Below, piece after piece: positions 27,551-40,584 of a DNA stretch of 64,000 bases. The translations under genes and the position numbers were made by a program. Below the pieces are notes generated by a model. It was given only the letters and a program-made list of their open reading frames with translations, had not been told where the DNA came from and did not search any database. Position 1 is the first letter of the stretch. Each line of letters begins with the position of its first letter. This stretch comes from Prauserella isguenensis (lineage in GTDB: Bacteria > Actinomycetota > Actinomycetes > Mycobacteriales > Pseudonocardiaceae): NCBI RefSeq assembly GCF_014191605.1, contig NZ_JACHWU010000003.1, positions 620,001 through 684,000 of the forward strand, in the 5' to 3' direction.

Positions 27551-30520
27551 GTGAGCGATCCCGTCAACGAAGCCGCCGCAACGCCCACCGACCCGTCCCG
27601 GCCCGGCCCGGCACACCCCGGCGCCGAGCGGACCGGCACCGCACCCGCCGACGCCGAGCGGCTCGCAGCCCGGCTCCGCGCCGCGGTGACCGGCGACGTC
27701 GAGGCCGATCCGACCGCGCGCGCCGTCTTCAGCATGGACGCGTCCAACTACCGCCACGTCCCGCGTGCCGTCGTGTTCCCGCGCGATGCCGGCGACGTGC
27801 GGGCGACCCTGCGCGTCTGCCGGGAACTCGGCGTGCCGATCACGGCACGCGGTGCGGGCACGAGCATCGCGGGGCAGGCCGTCGGCGAAGGCGTCGTGCT
27901 CGATCACACGCGGTACATGAATCGCATCCTCGACATCGATCCGCAGGCGCGCACGGCGAGGGTGCAGCCCGGCGTCGTGCTCGACGCGCTGCGCGCCGAG
28001 GCATCCCGGTACGGGTTGACGTTCGGACCGGACCCGTCGACGCACAGCCGCTGCACGCTCGGCGGCATGATCGGCAACGACTCGTGCGGTTCGCATTCGG
28101 TGGCGTGGGGTCGTACGACGCACAACGTCGTGGCGCTGGACGTGCTGTCCGCCGACGGGACGTCGATGACGTTCGGACCCGGCGAGGCCCCCGACAACGC
28201 CCACACCCGGGCGCTGAAGTCGCTCGTCGACGACAACCTGGCCACCATTCGGCAGGGCTTCCCGTCGCTGCCGCGCCGCGTGTCCGGCTACGCGCTGGAT
28301 CGCCTGCTTCCCGAGAACGGTTTCGACGTCGCCCGCGCACTGGTGGGCAGCGAGGGCACCTGCGCGCTGCTCACCGAGGCGACCGTGCGCCTCGTGCCCG
28401 CTCCGGCCGTGCGGGTGCTGCTCGTCGCCGGGTACGCCGACGACGTCGCCGCCGCCGACGCCGTCCCCCACGTCCTGCCGCTCGAACCTCTCACGCTGGA
28501 GGGGATGGGCTCGGACATGATCGACGCCCTGTTGGTGCGAGGCCGCAGGCCCGCCGCGCTGGACCGGCTTCCCGAGGGCGGCGGCTGGCTGTTCGCCGAG
28601 ATCGGCGGCCACGACCTCGCCGACGCACGGGACCGCGCGGAACGGATCGCGGCCACGCTGACGACCGAGACGGGCGCCGCGACGTCGATCGCCGACGACC
28701 CCGCGGACCAGAAGCAGCTGTGGTCGATCCGCGAGGCCGCCTCGGGCATCGCCACCCGCATCCCCACGCCGGAGGGCAGCGCCGAGGCGTGGCCGGGCTG
28801 GGAGGACGCCGCCGTGCCGCCGGAGCGCCTCGGGGCGTACCTGCGGGAGTTCCGGCAGCTGCTCGTCGACCACGGCCTGCGCGGCATTCCCTACGGCCAC
28901 TTCGGCGAGGGCTGCGTCCACGTGCGCATCGACTTCACACTCACCGACGACGACGGCCGCGCGCGGTTCCGGTCGTTCATGGAGGACGCGGGCGATCTCG
29001 TCGTCGCGCACGGCGGATCACTGTCCGGTGAGCACGGCGACGGGCAGGCGCGTGCCGAGCTGCTGCCACGGATGTACTCACCTGAGGTCCTGCGCCTGTT
29101 CGAGGCCTTCAAGGCGATCTGGGACCCCGGCGACCTGCTGAACCCGGGCGTGCTCGTGCGCCCACGTCCGATGGACGCCGACCTGCGGTTCGACGGCCCG
29201 GTGCGGGAACTGCCGCTCACGCTGAAGTACCCACACGACGGCGGCAGTCTCGCCGTCGCAGCGCGCCGCTGCGTCGGCGTCGGCAAGTGCATCGACACCT
29301 CGACCGGCGTGATGTGCCCGAGCTACATGGCGACGGGCCGCGAGGAACACTCCACGCGCGGGCGCGCGAGGATGCTGTCGGAGATGATGCGCGGCGAGAC
29401 CGTGCCGGACGGCTGGCGTTCCACCGAGGTCCGCGACGCGCTGGATCTGTGCCTGGCGTGCAAGGGGTGCCTGTCCGACTGTCCGGTCAATGTGGACATG
29501 GCTTCGTACAAGGCCGAGTTCCTGCACCAGCACTACCGGCGCCGGGTGCGTCCCGCCGCGCACTACTCGCTCGGCTTCCTGCCGCTGTGGTCGCGCCTCG
29601 CCGCCGTGGCTCCCCGTGCGGCCAACGCGGTGCTCGGTTCCCGAACCCTGTCACGCGCGCTGACGCGGCTCGGCGGCATCGCGCCGGAACGTTCCCTGCC
29701 CCGCTTCGCGCGCCGAACGCTGCGCAAACGCCTGCGCACCCGCGGGGAGGCCGCACCCGCCACGTTCACCCGCCCGCGCGTGGTGCTGTGGCCGGACACG
29801 TTCACCGACCACTTCTCCCCCGACGTGGGCCTCGCCGCGGCGCGGGTGCTCGATCACGCGGGGTTCGACGTCGTGCTCCCGCGTTCGTCCGTCTGCTGTG
29901 GACTGACGTGGATCTCGACCGGCCAGCTCGGTGTCGCCCGCACGGTGCTGCGCCGGACGCTGAGGGTCCTCGGCCCGGAGATCGCCGCAGGCACGCCGAT
30001 CGTCGCGCTGGAGCCGAGCTGCCTCGCCGTGCTGCGCCACGACATCCACGACCTGTTCGATCCCGGGGAGATCGGCGCCGAGGACGGCCGCATCAACGCC
30101 CTGACCCTCGCGGAGTTCCTCGAGCGGTACGCACCCGACGTCGACTTCCCCCATCTGGACCCCGACGGTCCGACACAGGCGATCACCCAGCAGCACTGCC
30201 ACCAGCACGCCGTCGCGGGCAACGCCGCCGACCAGCGGGTGATGGCCAAGGCCGGGGTCTCCTGCCGCACGCTGGACTCCGGCTGCTGCGGGCTGGCAGG
30301 CAATTTCGGGATGGAGCGCGGCCACTACGGCGTGTCCGTCGCCGCCGCCGAACGGATGCTCGTCCCCGAGGTCGAGGCCGCTGCCGACGACACGCTCGTC
30401 CTCGCCGACGGGTTCAGCTGCCGCACGCAGATCGCCGACCTCACGTCCCGGCGCGCGGTGCACCTGGCGGAGATCCTCGACCGCGCTCTGCGCCATGGGA
30501 GTCGGCGAACGTCCCGGTGA
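27551..30520 (+). CDS. FAD/Fe-S D-2-hydroxyacid dehydrogenase fusion (YdiJ-type D-2-hydroxyglutarate dehydrogenase)
   Basis: This 989-residue fusion has an FAD-binding N-terminal half (TARGAGTSIAGQAV, then a C-terminal FAD-linked domain with GEHGDGQAR). Next is a ferredoxin-like region with two 4Fe-4S sets (VGVGKCIDTSTGVMCPSY and CLACKGCLSDCPVNVD). A CCG heterodisulfide-type module follows (SVCCGLTW, SGCCGLAGNFGM). This architecture matches E. coli YdiJ. It would return D-2-hydroxyglutarate made by the upstream transhydrogenase to 2-oxoglutarate. The start could be GTG 27542 or 27551. Confidence 0.88.
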   Translation: MSDPVNEAAATPTDPSRPGPAHPGAERTGTAPADAERLAARLRAAVTGDVEADPTARAVFSMDASNYRHVPRAVVFPRDAGDVRATLRVCRELGVPITARGAGTSIAGQAVGEGVVLDHTRYMNRILDIDPQARTARVQPGVVLDALRAEASRYGLTFGPDPSTHSRCTLGGMIGNDSCGSHSVAWGRTTHNVVALDVLSADGTSMTFGPGEAPDNAHTRALKSLVDDNLATIRQGFPSLPRRVSGYALDRLLPENGFDVARALVGSEGTCALLTEATVRLVPAPAVRVLLVAGYADDVAAADAVPHVLPLEPLTLEGMGSDMIDALLVRGRRPAALDRLPEGGGWLFAEIGGHDLADARDRAERIAATLTTETGAATSIADDPADQKQLWSIREAASGIATRIPTPEGSAEAWPGWEDAAVPPERLGAYLREFRQLLVDHGLRGIPYGHFGEGCVHVRIDFTLTDDDGRARFRSFMEDAGDLVVAHGGSLSGEHGDGQARAELLPRMYSPEVLRLFEAFKAIWDPGDLLNPGVLVRPRPMDADLRFDGPVRELPLTLKYPHDGGSLAVAARRCVGVGKCIDTSTGVMCPSYMATGREEHSTRGRARMLSEMMRGETVPDGWRSTEVRDALDLCLACKGCLSDCPVNVDMASYKAEFLHQHYRRRVRPAAHYSLGFLPLWSRLAAVAPRAANAVLGSRTLSRALTRLGGIAPERSLPRFARRTLRKRLRTRGEAAPATFTRPRVVLWPDTFTDHFSPDVGLAAARVLDHAGFDVVLPRSSVCCGLTWISTGQLGVARTVLRRTLRVLGPEIAAGTPIVALEPSCLAVLRHDIHDLFDPGEIGAEDGRINALTLAEFLERYAPDVDFPHLDPDGPTQAITQQHCHQHAVAGNAADQRVMAKAGVSCRTLDSGCCGLAGNFGMERGHYGVSVAAAERMLVPEVEAAADDTLVLADGFSCRTQIADLTSRRAVHLAEILDRALRHGSRRTSR

Positions 30521-30571
30521 CCGGAACGCCGTCCTTGCCGCCCCGAACCCCCGACCCGGAATGTGAGCCCC

Positions 30572-31372
30572 ATGAACGCCATCGACGCCGCCACCATCGG
30601 AGACCTCGCGAAACGCCTGCGGCAGGCCTACGAGACCGGCACCCCGATCGACCCGCTCGTCGACGAGCGACCGGAGCTCACGATCACCGACGCCTACCGG
30701 ATCCAGCAGGAGCAGGTCCGAGGCTGGGTCGAGGCGGGAGAGGCCGTCAAAGGCCACAAGGTCGGCCTGTCCTCGCCGGCGATGCAGCAGCAGATGGGTG
30801 TCGCCCAACCGGACTTCGGCCATCTCACGAGTGGCATGTTCCACCTCGAACACCGGCCGATCACGGCGCCGTTCCTGCAGCCGCGCATCGAACCGGAGGT
30901 GGCGTTCGTCCTCGGCCGGGAGCTGACCGGGCCGGGCGTCACGGTGGCGGACGCGGCGAGGGCGGTCGAGTTCGTGCTGCCCGCGCTCGAGATCGTCGAC
31001 TCGCGCATCCGTGACTGGAAGATCTCGATCGTCGACACCGTGGCCGACAACGCCTCCTCGGGCGGCGTCGTGCTCGGCACGAAGCCGACCCCGCTCTCGG
31101 CCGTCGACCTGCGACTGATGGGGTGCTCGCTGTACCGGTCGGGCGAGCTGCTGGGTACCGGCACCGGCAGCGCGGTGCTCGGCTCGCCGCTCAACGCCCT
31201 GGTGTGGCTGGCGAACACGATCGGCCCGCTCGGCATCGCGATCGAACCGGGCCACGTCGTGCTTCCCGGAACGATGACGCAGGCCTTCTTCGTACACCCG
31301 GGCGAGACCGTTGTCGCCCACATGGATGGTCTCGGCGACGTCACCGCGGTGTTCGGCCAGGAATCGGAGTAA
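30572..31372 (+). CDS. 2-keto-4-pentenoate hydratase-like protein (FAH superfamily)
   Basis: This 266-residue protein resembles MhpD/HpcG hydratases: GHKVGLSSPAMQQQMGV, LQPRIEPEVAFVLGREL, ALEIVDSRI and the C-terminal GTGTGSAVLG..LNALVWLAN. Metal ligands would be the Glu residues of IEPEVAF. It normally acts in meta-cleavage of aromatic compounds, but no ring-cleavage gene is nearby. It follows the dehydrogenase after 51 bp and may act on a related keto acid. ATG 30572 is chosen; GTG 30563 is possible. Confidence 0.8.
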   Translation: MNAIDAATIGDLAKRLRQAYETGTPIDPLVDERPELTITDAYRIQQEQVRGWVEAGEAVKGHKVGLSSPAMQQQMGVAQPDFGHLTSGMFHLEHRPITAPFLQPRIEPEVAFVLGRELTGPGVTVADAARAVEFVLPALEIVDSRIRDWKISIVDTVADNASSGGVVLGTKPTPLSAVDLRLMGCSLYRSGELLGTGTGSAVLGSPLNALVWLANTIGPLGIAIEPGHVVLPGTMTQAFFVHPGETVVAHMDGLGDVTAVFGQESE

Positions 31373-31851
31373 CCGTGGTCCGCACCTGCTGAGAACTCAG
31401 CCGTTTTCGCAGGTCAAAGCGGGTTTTCTGGGATCCACCAGTTGACGGACGGCCGTCAATCCCGCAGTGTTGTATCCCACGAGCGCTCACTGAGAAGTCC
31501 CGATAACGGCGATTTCACATTACTGTCATAAGACCGGTTAACCCCGGGATGTTCAGCGCGCGCCGCATGCGGCAGGCGAACCCTGCCTGTGTCGGCGCGT
31601 GTCTGCGCACCAGCGCCGTTCGCCACCACGGACGGCGCGCACCCGGCTCATCCGAGCCAGACAGGATCCACACAACGGCGTGTGGTCGACGTTTCGGTGT
31701 CATGCCCGCCGCCGGAAGGTGGACGGGCCGCCATCGACGAGTCCCCTACTGACCTATCGCACCACCAGGCCGCACCGTTAGCCGACCGGACCACACCCCG
31801 GCCGGCTGGCAGCGCGGCCTGGCTGTGCCGAGCCAAGGAGGGCGGCAAGCC
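31373..31851. other. 479-bp gap upstream of gltB
   Basis: No gene is supported. Seen are a perfect inverted repeat TTGACGG-ACGG-CCGTCAA (31442-31459), an 8-bp palindrome GGTTAACC (31536-31543) and a relatively A/T-rich stretch (31500-31545) that could hold the gltB promoter. I found no convincing -35/-10 pair or GlnR box. Short open frames here look random. Confidence 0.6.
31442..31459. promoter_or_regulatory. Perfect inverted repeat between hydratase and gltB
   Basis: TTGACGG and CCGTCAA are 7-bp perfect arms with a 4-bp spacer. It lies 70 bp after the hydratase stop and 393 bp before gltB. It could be a terminator stem, but with no T-tract and a -35-like TTGACG inside one arm an operator is as likely. 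Confidence 0.4.
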
Positions 31852-36380
<4,529 letters not shown>

Positions 36381-36393
<13 letters not shown>

Positions 36394-36477
36394 CAATCGC
36401 GGAGTTTACGAAGCGGCAGCCATGAGCCCCGACCGGGCGTGGGTGTCCCACAAGACACAGGAGGCGGCTCATGGCTG
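36381..36477 (+). promoter_or_regulatory. Direct-inverted-direct 12-bp repeats at the gltB-gltD junction
   Basis: GGCTCATGGCTG (36381-36392, gltB end), its exact complement CAGCCATGAGCC (36417-36428) and GGCTCATGGCTG again (36466-36477, including the gltD ATG) form two mutually exclusive 12-bp stems. The second stem would cover the gltD start codon and lie next to its AGGAGG. The flanking direct copies extend to 19 bp (GAGGCGGCTCATGGCTGAC), suggesting an 85-bp segment was duplicated or inserted between formerly overlapping genes. Confidence 0.75.
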
Positions 36478-37925
36478 ACCCCAAGGGTTTTCTGAACACG
36501 AAGCGGGAGACGCCGAAGTCTCGTCCCGTCGACATCCGGATCAAGGACTGGCGTGAGGTCTACGAGGACTTCGAACGTACGAAGCTGAAGGACCAGGCGG
36601 GCCGCTGCATGGACTGCGGCATCCCGTTCTGCCATCAGGGGTGCCCGCTGGGGAACCTGATCCCCGAGTGGAACACCCTGACATGGCGGGACGACTGGGC
36701 CGACGCGATCGAGCGGCTGCACGCGACGAACAACTTCCCGGAGTTCACGGGCACGCTGTGCCCCGCGCCGTGCGAGACGGCGTGTGTGCTGGGGATCAAC
36801 GACGATCCGGTGACGATCAAGCGCGTCGAGATCTCGATCATCGACCGCGCGTGGGAGGAAGGCTGGGTCACGCCGCAGCCGCCGACCACGAAGACGGGCA
36901 AGAAGGTCGCGGTCGTCGGGTCGGGCCCGTCGGGCCTGGCGGCGGCGCAGCAGTTGACGCGTGCGGGACACGACGTGGTCGTGCTCGAGCGGGCCGACGC
37001 GATCGGCGGGCTGCTGCGCTACGGCATCCCCGAGTTCAAGATGGAGAAGCACCGCCTGGACCGGCGTCTCGACCAGATGCGCGCGGAGGGCACCGAGTTC
37101 CGCACCAACGTGAACGTCGGTGTGGACATCACCGCGGACGAGCTGCGCGCGCAGTACGACGCGGTCGTGCTGGCGGGCGGGGCGACGGCGTGGCGCGACC
37201 TGCCCGCGCCCGGCCGTGAGGCCACAGGCGTCTACCAGGCGATGGAGTACCTGCCGCCGGCGAACAAGGTGGCGAGCGGCGAGCTCGACGTCTCGCCGCT
37301 CGACGCGGCGGGCAAGGACGTCGTGGTCATCGGCGGCGGCGACACCGGCGCCGACTGTGTGGGCACGGCCCATCGGCAGGGCGCCAGGTCGGTGACGCAG
37401 CTGGAGATCATGCCGAAGCCGCCGGAGTCGCGCGCCGAGGCGCACCCGTGGCCGACGTACCCGATGATCTACCGCGTCTCCTCGGCCCACGAGGAGGGCG
37501 GCGAGCGGCTGTACTCGGTGAACACGCAGGAGTTCGTCGCCGACGCCGACGGCAATCTGCAGGCGTTGCGGATCGTCGAGGTGCAGCGCGCCGAGAGCGG
37601 CGGGTTCGAACCGGTCGAGGGCACCGAGAAGGAACTGCCCGCGCAGTTGGTGCTGCTGGCGATGGGCTTCGTCGGGCCGCAGAAGCAGGGCCTGATCGAG
37701 GACCTCGGCGTCGAGCTGGACGAGCGCGGCAACGTCGCGCGGGACGCGGATTTCCGCACGAGCGTGGACAACGTGTTCGTGGCCGGCGACATGGGCCGCG
37801 GGCAGTCGCTGATCGTGTGGGCGATCGCCGAGGGCAGGTCGGCGGCCGCGGGCGTCGACGCGCATCTCACCGACCGGGACATGCTCCCGGCGCCGATCGC
37901 GCCGACGGACCGTCCGATGTCGTAA
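36471..37925 (+). CDS. gltD: Glutamate synthase (NADPH) small subunit
   Basis: This 484-residue subunit feeds NADPH electrons to GltB. The N-terminal 4Fe-4S cysteines are in GRCMDCGIPFCHQGCPLGN and LCPAPCETACVLG. The FAD motif VVGSGPSGLAAAQQL is at about residue 147, the NADPH motif VIGGGDTGADCVGTA at about 287, and the C-terminal GDMGRGQSLIVWA binds FAD. It follows gltB after 77 bp rather than overlapping it. Confidence 0.98.
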   Translation: MADPKGFLNTKRETPKSRPVDIRIKDWREVYEDFERTKLKDQAGRCMDCGIPFCHQGCPLGNLIPEWNTLTWRDDWADAIERLHATNNFPEFTGTLCPAPCETACVLGINDDPVTIKRVEISIIDRAWEEGWVTPQPPTTKTGKKVAVVGSGPSGLAAAQQLTRAGHDVVVLERADAIGGLLRYGIPEFKMEKHRLDRRLDQMRAEGTEFRTNVNVGVDITADELRAQYDAVVLAGGATAWRDLPAPGREATGVYQAMEYLPPANKVASGELDVSPLDAAGKDVVVIGGGDTGADCVGTAHRQGARSVTQLEIMPKPPESRAEAHPWPTYPMIYRVSSAHEEGGERLYSVNTQEFVADADGNLQALRIVEVQRAESGGFEPVEGTEKELPAQLVLLAMGFVGPQKQGLIEDLGVELDERGNVARDADFRTSVDNVFVAGDMGRGQSLIVWAIAEGRSAAAGVDAHLTDRDMLPAPIAPTDRPMS

Positions 37926-37944
37926 CACCGCAGGTTCGACACCC

Positions 37945-37993
37945 GGCGGCGGGTGGGCGCGCGTTCCCGACGGAGCCGCGCCCACCCGCCGCC
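37945..37993 (+). terminator. Strong hairpin terminator after gltD
   Basis: GGCGGCGGGTGGGCGCG (37945-37961) and its exact complement (37977-37993) form a 17-bp perfect GC stem with a 15-nt loop, 20 bp after the gltD stop. There is no T-tract, which is common for actinobacterial terminators. Confidence 0.85.
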
Positions 37994-37994
37994 C

Positions 37995-38064
37995 GTGTTC
38001 CGGGTCCCGGGGCCTGTGTTGCGGATTCCGGGGCCTGTGTTGCGGCTTCCGGGGATCGTGTTGC
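37995..38064 (+). repeat. GTGTTGC 21-bp-period array, four units
   Basis: Heads occur at 37995 (GTGTTCC), 38016, 38037 and 38058, exactly 21 bp apart, starting 1 bp after the gltD terminator stem. Two adjacent units are almost identical (GATTCCGGGGCCT). Confidence 0.9.
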
Positions 38065-38116
38065 GGTCCGCACACGCTGCGTCGCAGGTCTCGATCCGGT
38101 CGCGGTGAACGCGCAA

Positions 38117-38137
38117 ATGTTCAGCATTGCTCAACAT
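38117..38137. promoter_or_regulatory. Near-perfect 21-bp palindrome upstream of phosphoesterase gene
   Basis: ATGTTCAGCATTGCTCAACAT pairs at every position except one C-C mismatch. It lies 43 bp before the ATG, in an A/T-richer pocket, and fits a dimeric repressor site. No regulator gene is adjacent. Confidence 0.5.
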
Positions 38138-38180
38138 CCGTGCCACCCGACGTCCAACGGTGACGGCGAGACTGCGACGT

Positions 38181-40022
38181 ATGTCCCCTTCCGGAGTATC
38201 CCGACGTTCCGTCCTGTCCGCCGCCGCCGTCACCCCCGCGGTCGTGGCGGCTTCCGGCGCCGTCACCGCGGCGCCGGCACAGGCCGCCCCGCACGGCCAC
38301 CCGTCATCCGAGGGCGTGAGGTTCACGTTCGCCGTCCTGCCCGACATCCAGTACCTCATCGACGAGGGTGGTTCGGACCACGAGCCGGTGCGCGAAAGTC
38401 TGCGATGGGCCGTGCGGGAGCGACGCAACCGCAACGTCGCGTTCCTCGCCCAGCTCGGCGACCTGACCGAGCACGGCACCGAGGCCGAGATGCGCATCGC
38501 CGACAAGGTCTTCCGTACCGGTATCGACGGCAGGCTGCCCTACAGCGTGCTGGCGGGCAACCACGACGTGTCCGGTGACGACCAACGCGGCGACACGCCG
38601 TACCTGCGCACGTTCGGACCCGAGCGGTTCGCTGGGTCCGGCTCCTACGGCGGCTCGTCTCCCGAGGGCTACAACAGCTTCCACACCTTCGAAGGCGGCG
38701 GCCGCACGTGGCTGGTACTCGCCCTCGACTGGCGCGTCTCCGACGCGGGAATCCGTTGGGCGCAGGGAGTTCTGGACCGGCATCCGAAGCTTCCGGCGAT
38801 CCTGACGACGCATGACATCGTGTGGGCCGACGAGTCCGGCGACGCCACGCTGTCCGATCACGGCAGGCACCTGTGGGACGGGCTGGTCCGCGGCAACGAC
38901 CAGATCTTCCTCGCACTGGGCGGGCACTACTGGCCGTGCGGGCGGACGACGCTCACCAACGACGCGGGAAATCCGGTCCACGTGCACATCACGAACTACC
39001 AGGACCGCTACTACGGCGGTGCGGGCATGCTGCGGACGTACGCGTTCGACGTCGCCCGCGGCCGCATCGACGTCGAGACGTTCTCGCCGTGGCTGCTGGG
39101 CAAGAAGGACCGCACGCCGTTGGAAGCCGAGACGGTGGAGCTGACCGGTGACGTCGACCGGTTCAGCATCGAGATCCCGTTCACCGAACGGTTCGCGGGG
39201 TTCGCACCTCCCGCGAACCCGCCGTCACGGCCGGCCTCGGAGATGCTCGTCGCGGGGACGACGGCGTACTGGCGGTTCGACGAGGAGGGATTCGCCGGTG
39301 CGGGCGAGGACGGCGCACCGGTGACCGGCGGCGCGGTGGCCCGTGACCTGTCCGGCAACGGCAACGACCTCGTCGCCCTGCGGCTCCACGACGGCCCCGC
39401 CGACGTGCTGACGTGGTCGGCCGACCACCACGTCGGCGCACCCGCCCACGCCGGTGTCCGGTTCGACGGCGGCAAGAATCCGGACCGCGGCGCGGTGCTG
39501 CACACCCGTTCGGGCGCACCGGTCAACACGGCGACGTTCGAACACGGCTACACCATCGAGACCTTCTTCCGCCTGCCCGAGCCGTTCGAGGGCGACCACG
39601 CGTGGATGGGCGTCCTCAGCTGGGAGGGCCGCGCGGGCGACGCGGGCAAGGACGGTGGCTACTCCACCGACGACGCCGTGTGCAGCCTGAACGTCACGAG
39701 CGAACGCTTCCTGCAGTACGTCGTGTACCCGACGTCGAGCAACGACGATCCCACCTGCTGGAGTCACGCCGTCCCGATCGGACGGTGGACGCACGTCGCG
39801 ATCGTCAACGACGGCGAGCACACGGTGGTCTACGTCGACGGGTCGAAGATCAGCCGCAACGCGGTGCAGCGGTCGAAGGGCATCTCGACGGTCGGCAAGC
39901 CGTTCGCGATCGGCGGCACCCAATCGGGTGGACGCTTCGGGCAGGGTTTCTACGGCCACATCGGTGACACGCGCATCGTGTCGCGGGCCCTGTCACCGAA
40001 GGATTTCATGCTGCCCGGCTGA
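38181..40022 (+). CDS. Tat-exported metallophosphoesterase with C-terminal LamG-like domain
   Basis: This 613-residue secreted protein has a Tat signal (SRRSVLSAAAVTPAVVAASG...AQA, cleavage near residue 36). A calcineurin-like phosphoesterase domain follows: VLPDIQY, AQLGDLTEHG, LAGNHDV, THDIVWAD and GGHYWPC are the metal-ligand blocks, with an unusual Q in the first. The C-terminal ~230 residues form a concanavalin/LamG-like fold (YWRFDEEG...GYTIETFFRLP...HVAIVNDGEHTVVYVDG). It probably cleaves a phosphoester on an extracellular polymer or lipid; the substrate is unknown. ATG 38181 gives the proper Tat N-region. Confidence 0.85.
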   Translation: MSPSGVSRRSVLSAAAVTPAVVAASGAVTAAPAQAAPHGHPSSEGVRFTFAVLPDIQYLIDEGGSDHEPVRESLRWAVRERRNRNVAFLAQLGDLTEHGTEAEMRIADKVFRTGIDGRLPYSVLAGNHDVSGDDQRGDTPYLRTFGPERFAGSGSYGGSSPEGYNSFHTFEGGGRTWLVLALDWRVSDAGIRWAQGVLDRHPKLPAILTTHDIVWADESGDATLSDHGRHLWDGLVRGNDQIFLALGGHYWPCGRTTLTNDAGNPVHVHITNYQDRYYGGAGMLRTYAFDVARGRIDVETFSPWLLGKKDRTPLEAETVELTGDVDRFSIEIPFTERFAGFAPPANPPSRPASEMLVAGTTAYWRFDEEGFAGAGEDGAPVTGGAVARDLSGNGNDLVALRLHDGPADVLTWSADHHVGAPAHAGVRFDGGKNPDRGAVLHTRSGAPVNTATFEHGYTIETFFRLPEPFEGDHAWMGVLSWEGRAGDAGKDGGYSTDDAVCSLNVTSERFLQYVVYPTSSNDDPTCWSHAVPIGRWTHVAIVNDGEHTVVYVDGSKISRNAVQRSKGISTVGKPFAIGGTQSGGRFGQGFYGHIGDTRIVSRALSPKDFMLPG

Positions 40023-40153
40023 CACGGCTGCACGCGACGAAGCAGCCGCGGGTCGGCGCCGTCGGGTCGTGGCCGGGTGCCGAATGCACCACACGCGGTG
40101 CCGAGTGGAGGGCACGCACAACGGGAAGGACGAGCGGTGCGGGCCACATCGCG

Positions 40154-40183
40154 TTGACTTCCCGCGCCGGGCGGGCCTAGCCT
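40154..40183 (+). promoter_or_regulatory. Promoter of cbtB-cbtA
   Basis: TTGACT (40154-40159) and TAGCCT (40178-40183) are separated by 18 bp, giving a transcript start near 40190 just before the riboswitch. Confidence 0.65.
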
Positions 40184-40189
40184 CGAACG

Positions 40190-40290
40190 GCTCATGCGAT
40201 GACGGCTGGAAGCCGGTGAGAACCCGGTACGGTCGCGCCACTGTGATCGGGCGTGTGCGCAACTTCGCGCGCCCCGTAGTCAGACCCACC
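40190..40290 (+). ncRNA. Cobalamin riboswitch (cbtB leader)
   Basis: The conserved core is present: AAGCCGGTGAGAACCCGG (40210-40227), the B12 box GCCACTGTGA (from 40237) and the closing AGTCAGAC (40278-40285). B12 binding would reduce expression of the cobalt uptake genes that follow. The 3' boundary is approximate; the cbtB SD lies about 50 bp further on. Confidence 0.93.
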
Positions 40291-40340
40291 GCCATCGCCA
40301 CCCACCGACCGGGCCGCGACAAGCCCAAGGAGGTACCGCG

Positions 40341-40568
40341 ATGTCGCAGACGCACGTCGTCTCCGTCCCCCGTTCCACCGCCCATCCGGGTGCCGTCCGT
40401 ATCCCGCTGCGGGAGATCGTGCCGTGGGCGGTCTTCACCACCGTGCTGGCGCTGCTCGTGCTGCTGTTCGTCACCACCGAGGCGGGCGCCGTCTCGGTGG
40501 TGTCGGACGGTCTGGTCCACGAGTTCGTCCACGACGGCCGGCACTTGCTGGCCTTCCCCTGCCACTGA
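40341..40568 (+). CDS. cbtB: CbtB, cobalt transporter small subunit
   Basis: This 75-residue protein has one membrane segment (VPWAVFTTVLALLVLLFV). A C-terminal histidine-containing tail (VHEFVHDGRHLLAFPCH) is typical of CbtB. The ATG follows AAGGAGG. With CbtA it forms a B12-regulated cobalt uptake system; the riboswitch directly upstream confirms the link to cobalamin. Confidence 0.92.
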   Translation: MSQTHVVSVPRSTAHPGAVRIPLREIVPWAVFTTVLALLVLLFVTTEAGAVSVVSDGLVHEFVHDGRHLLAFPCH

Positions 40569-40584
40569 CCGGGCGGGGGAAACG

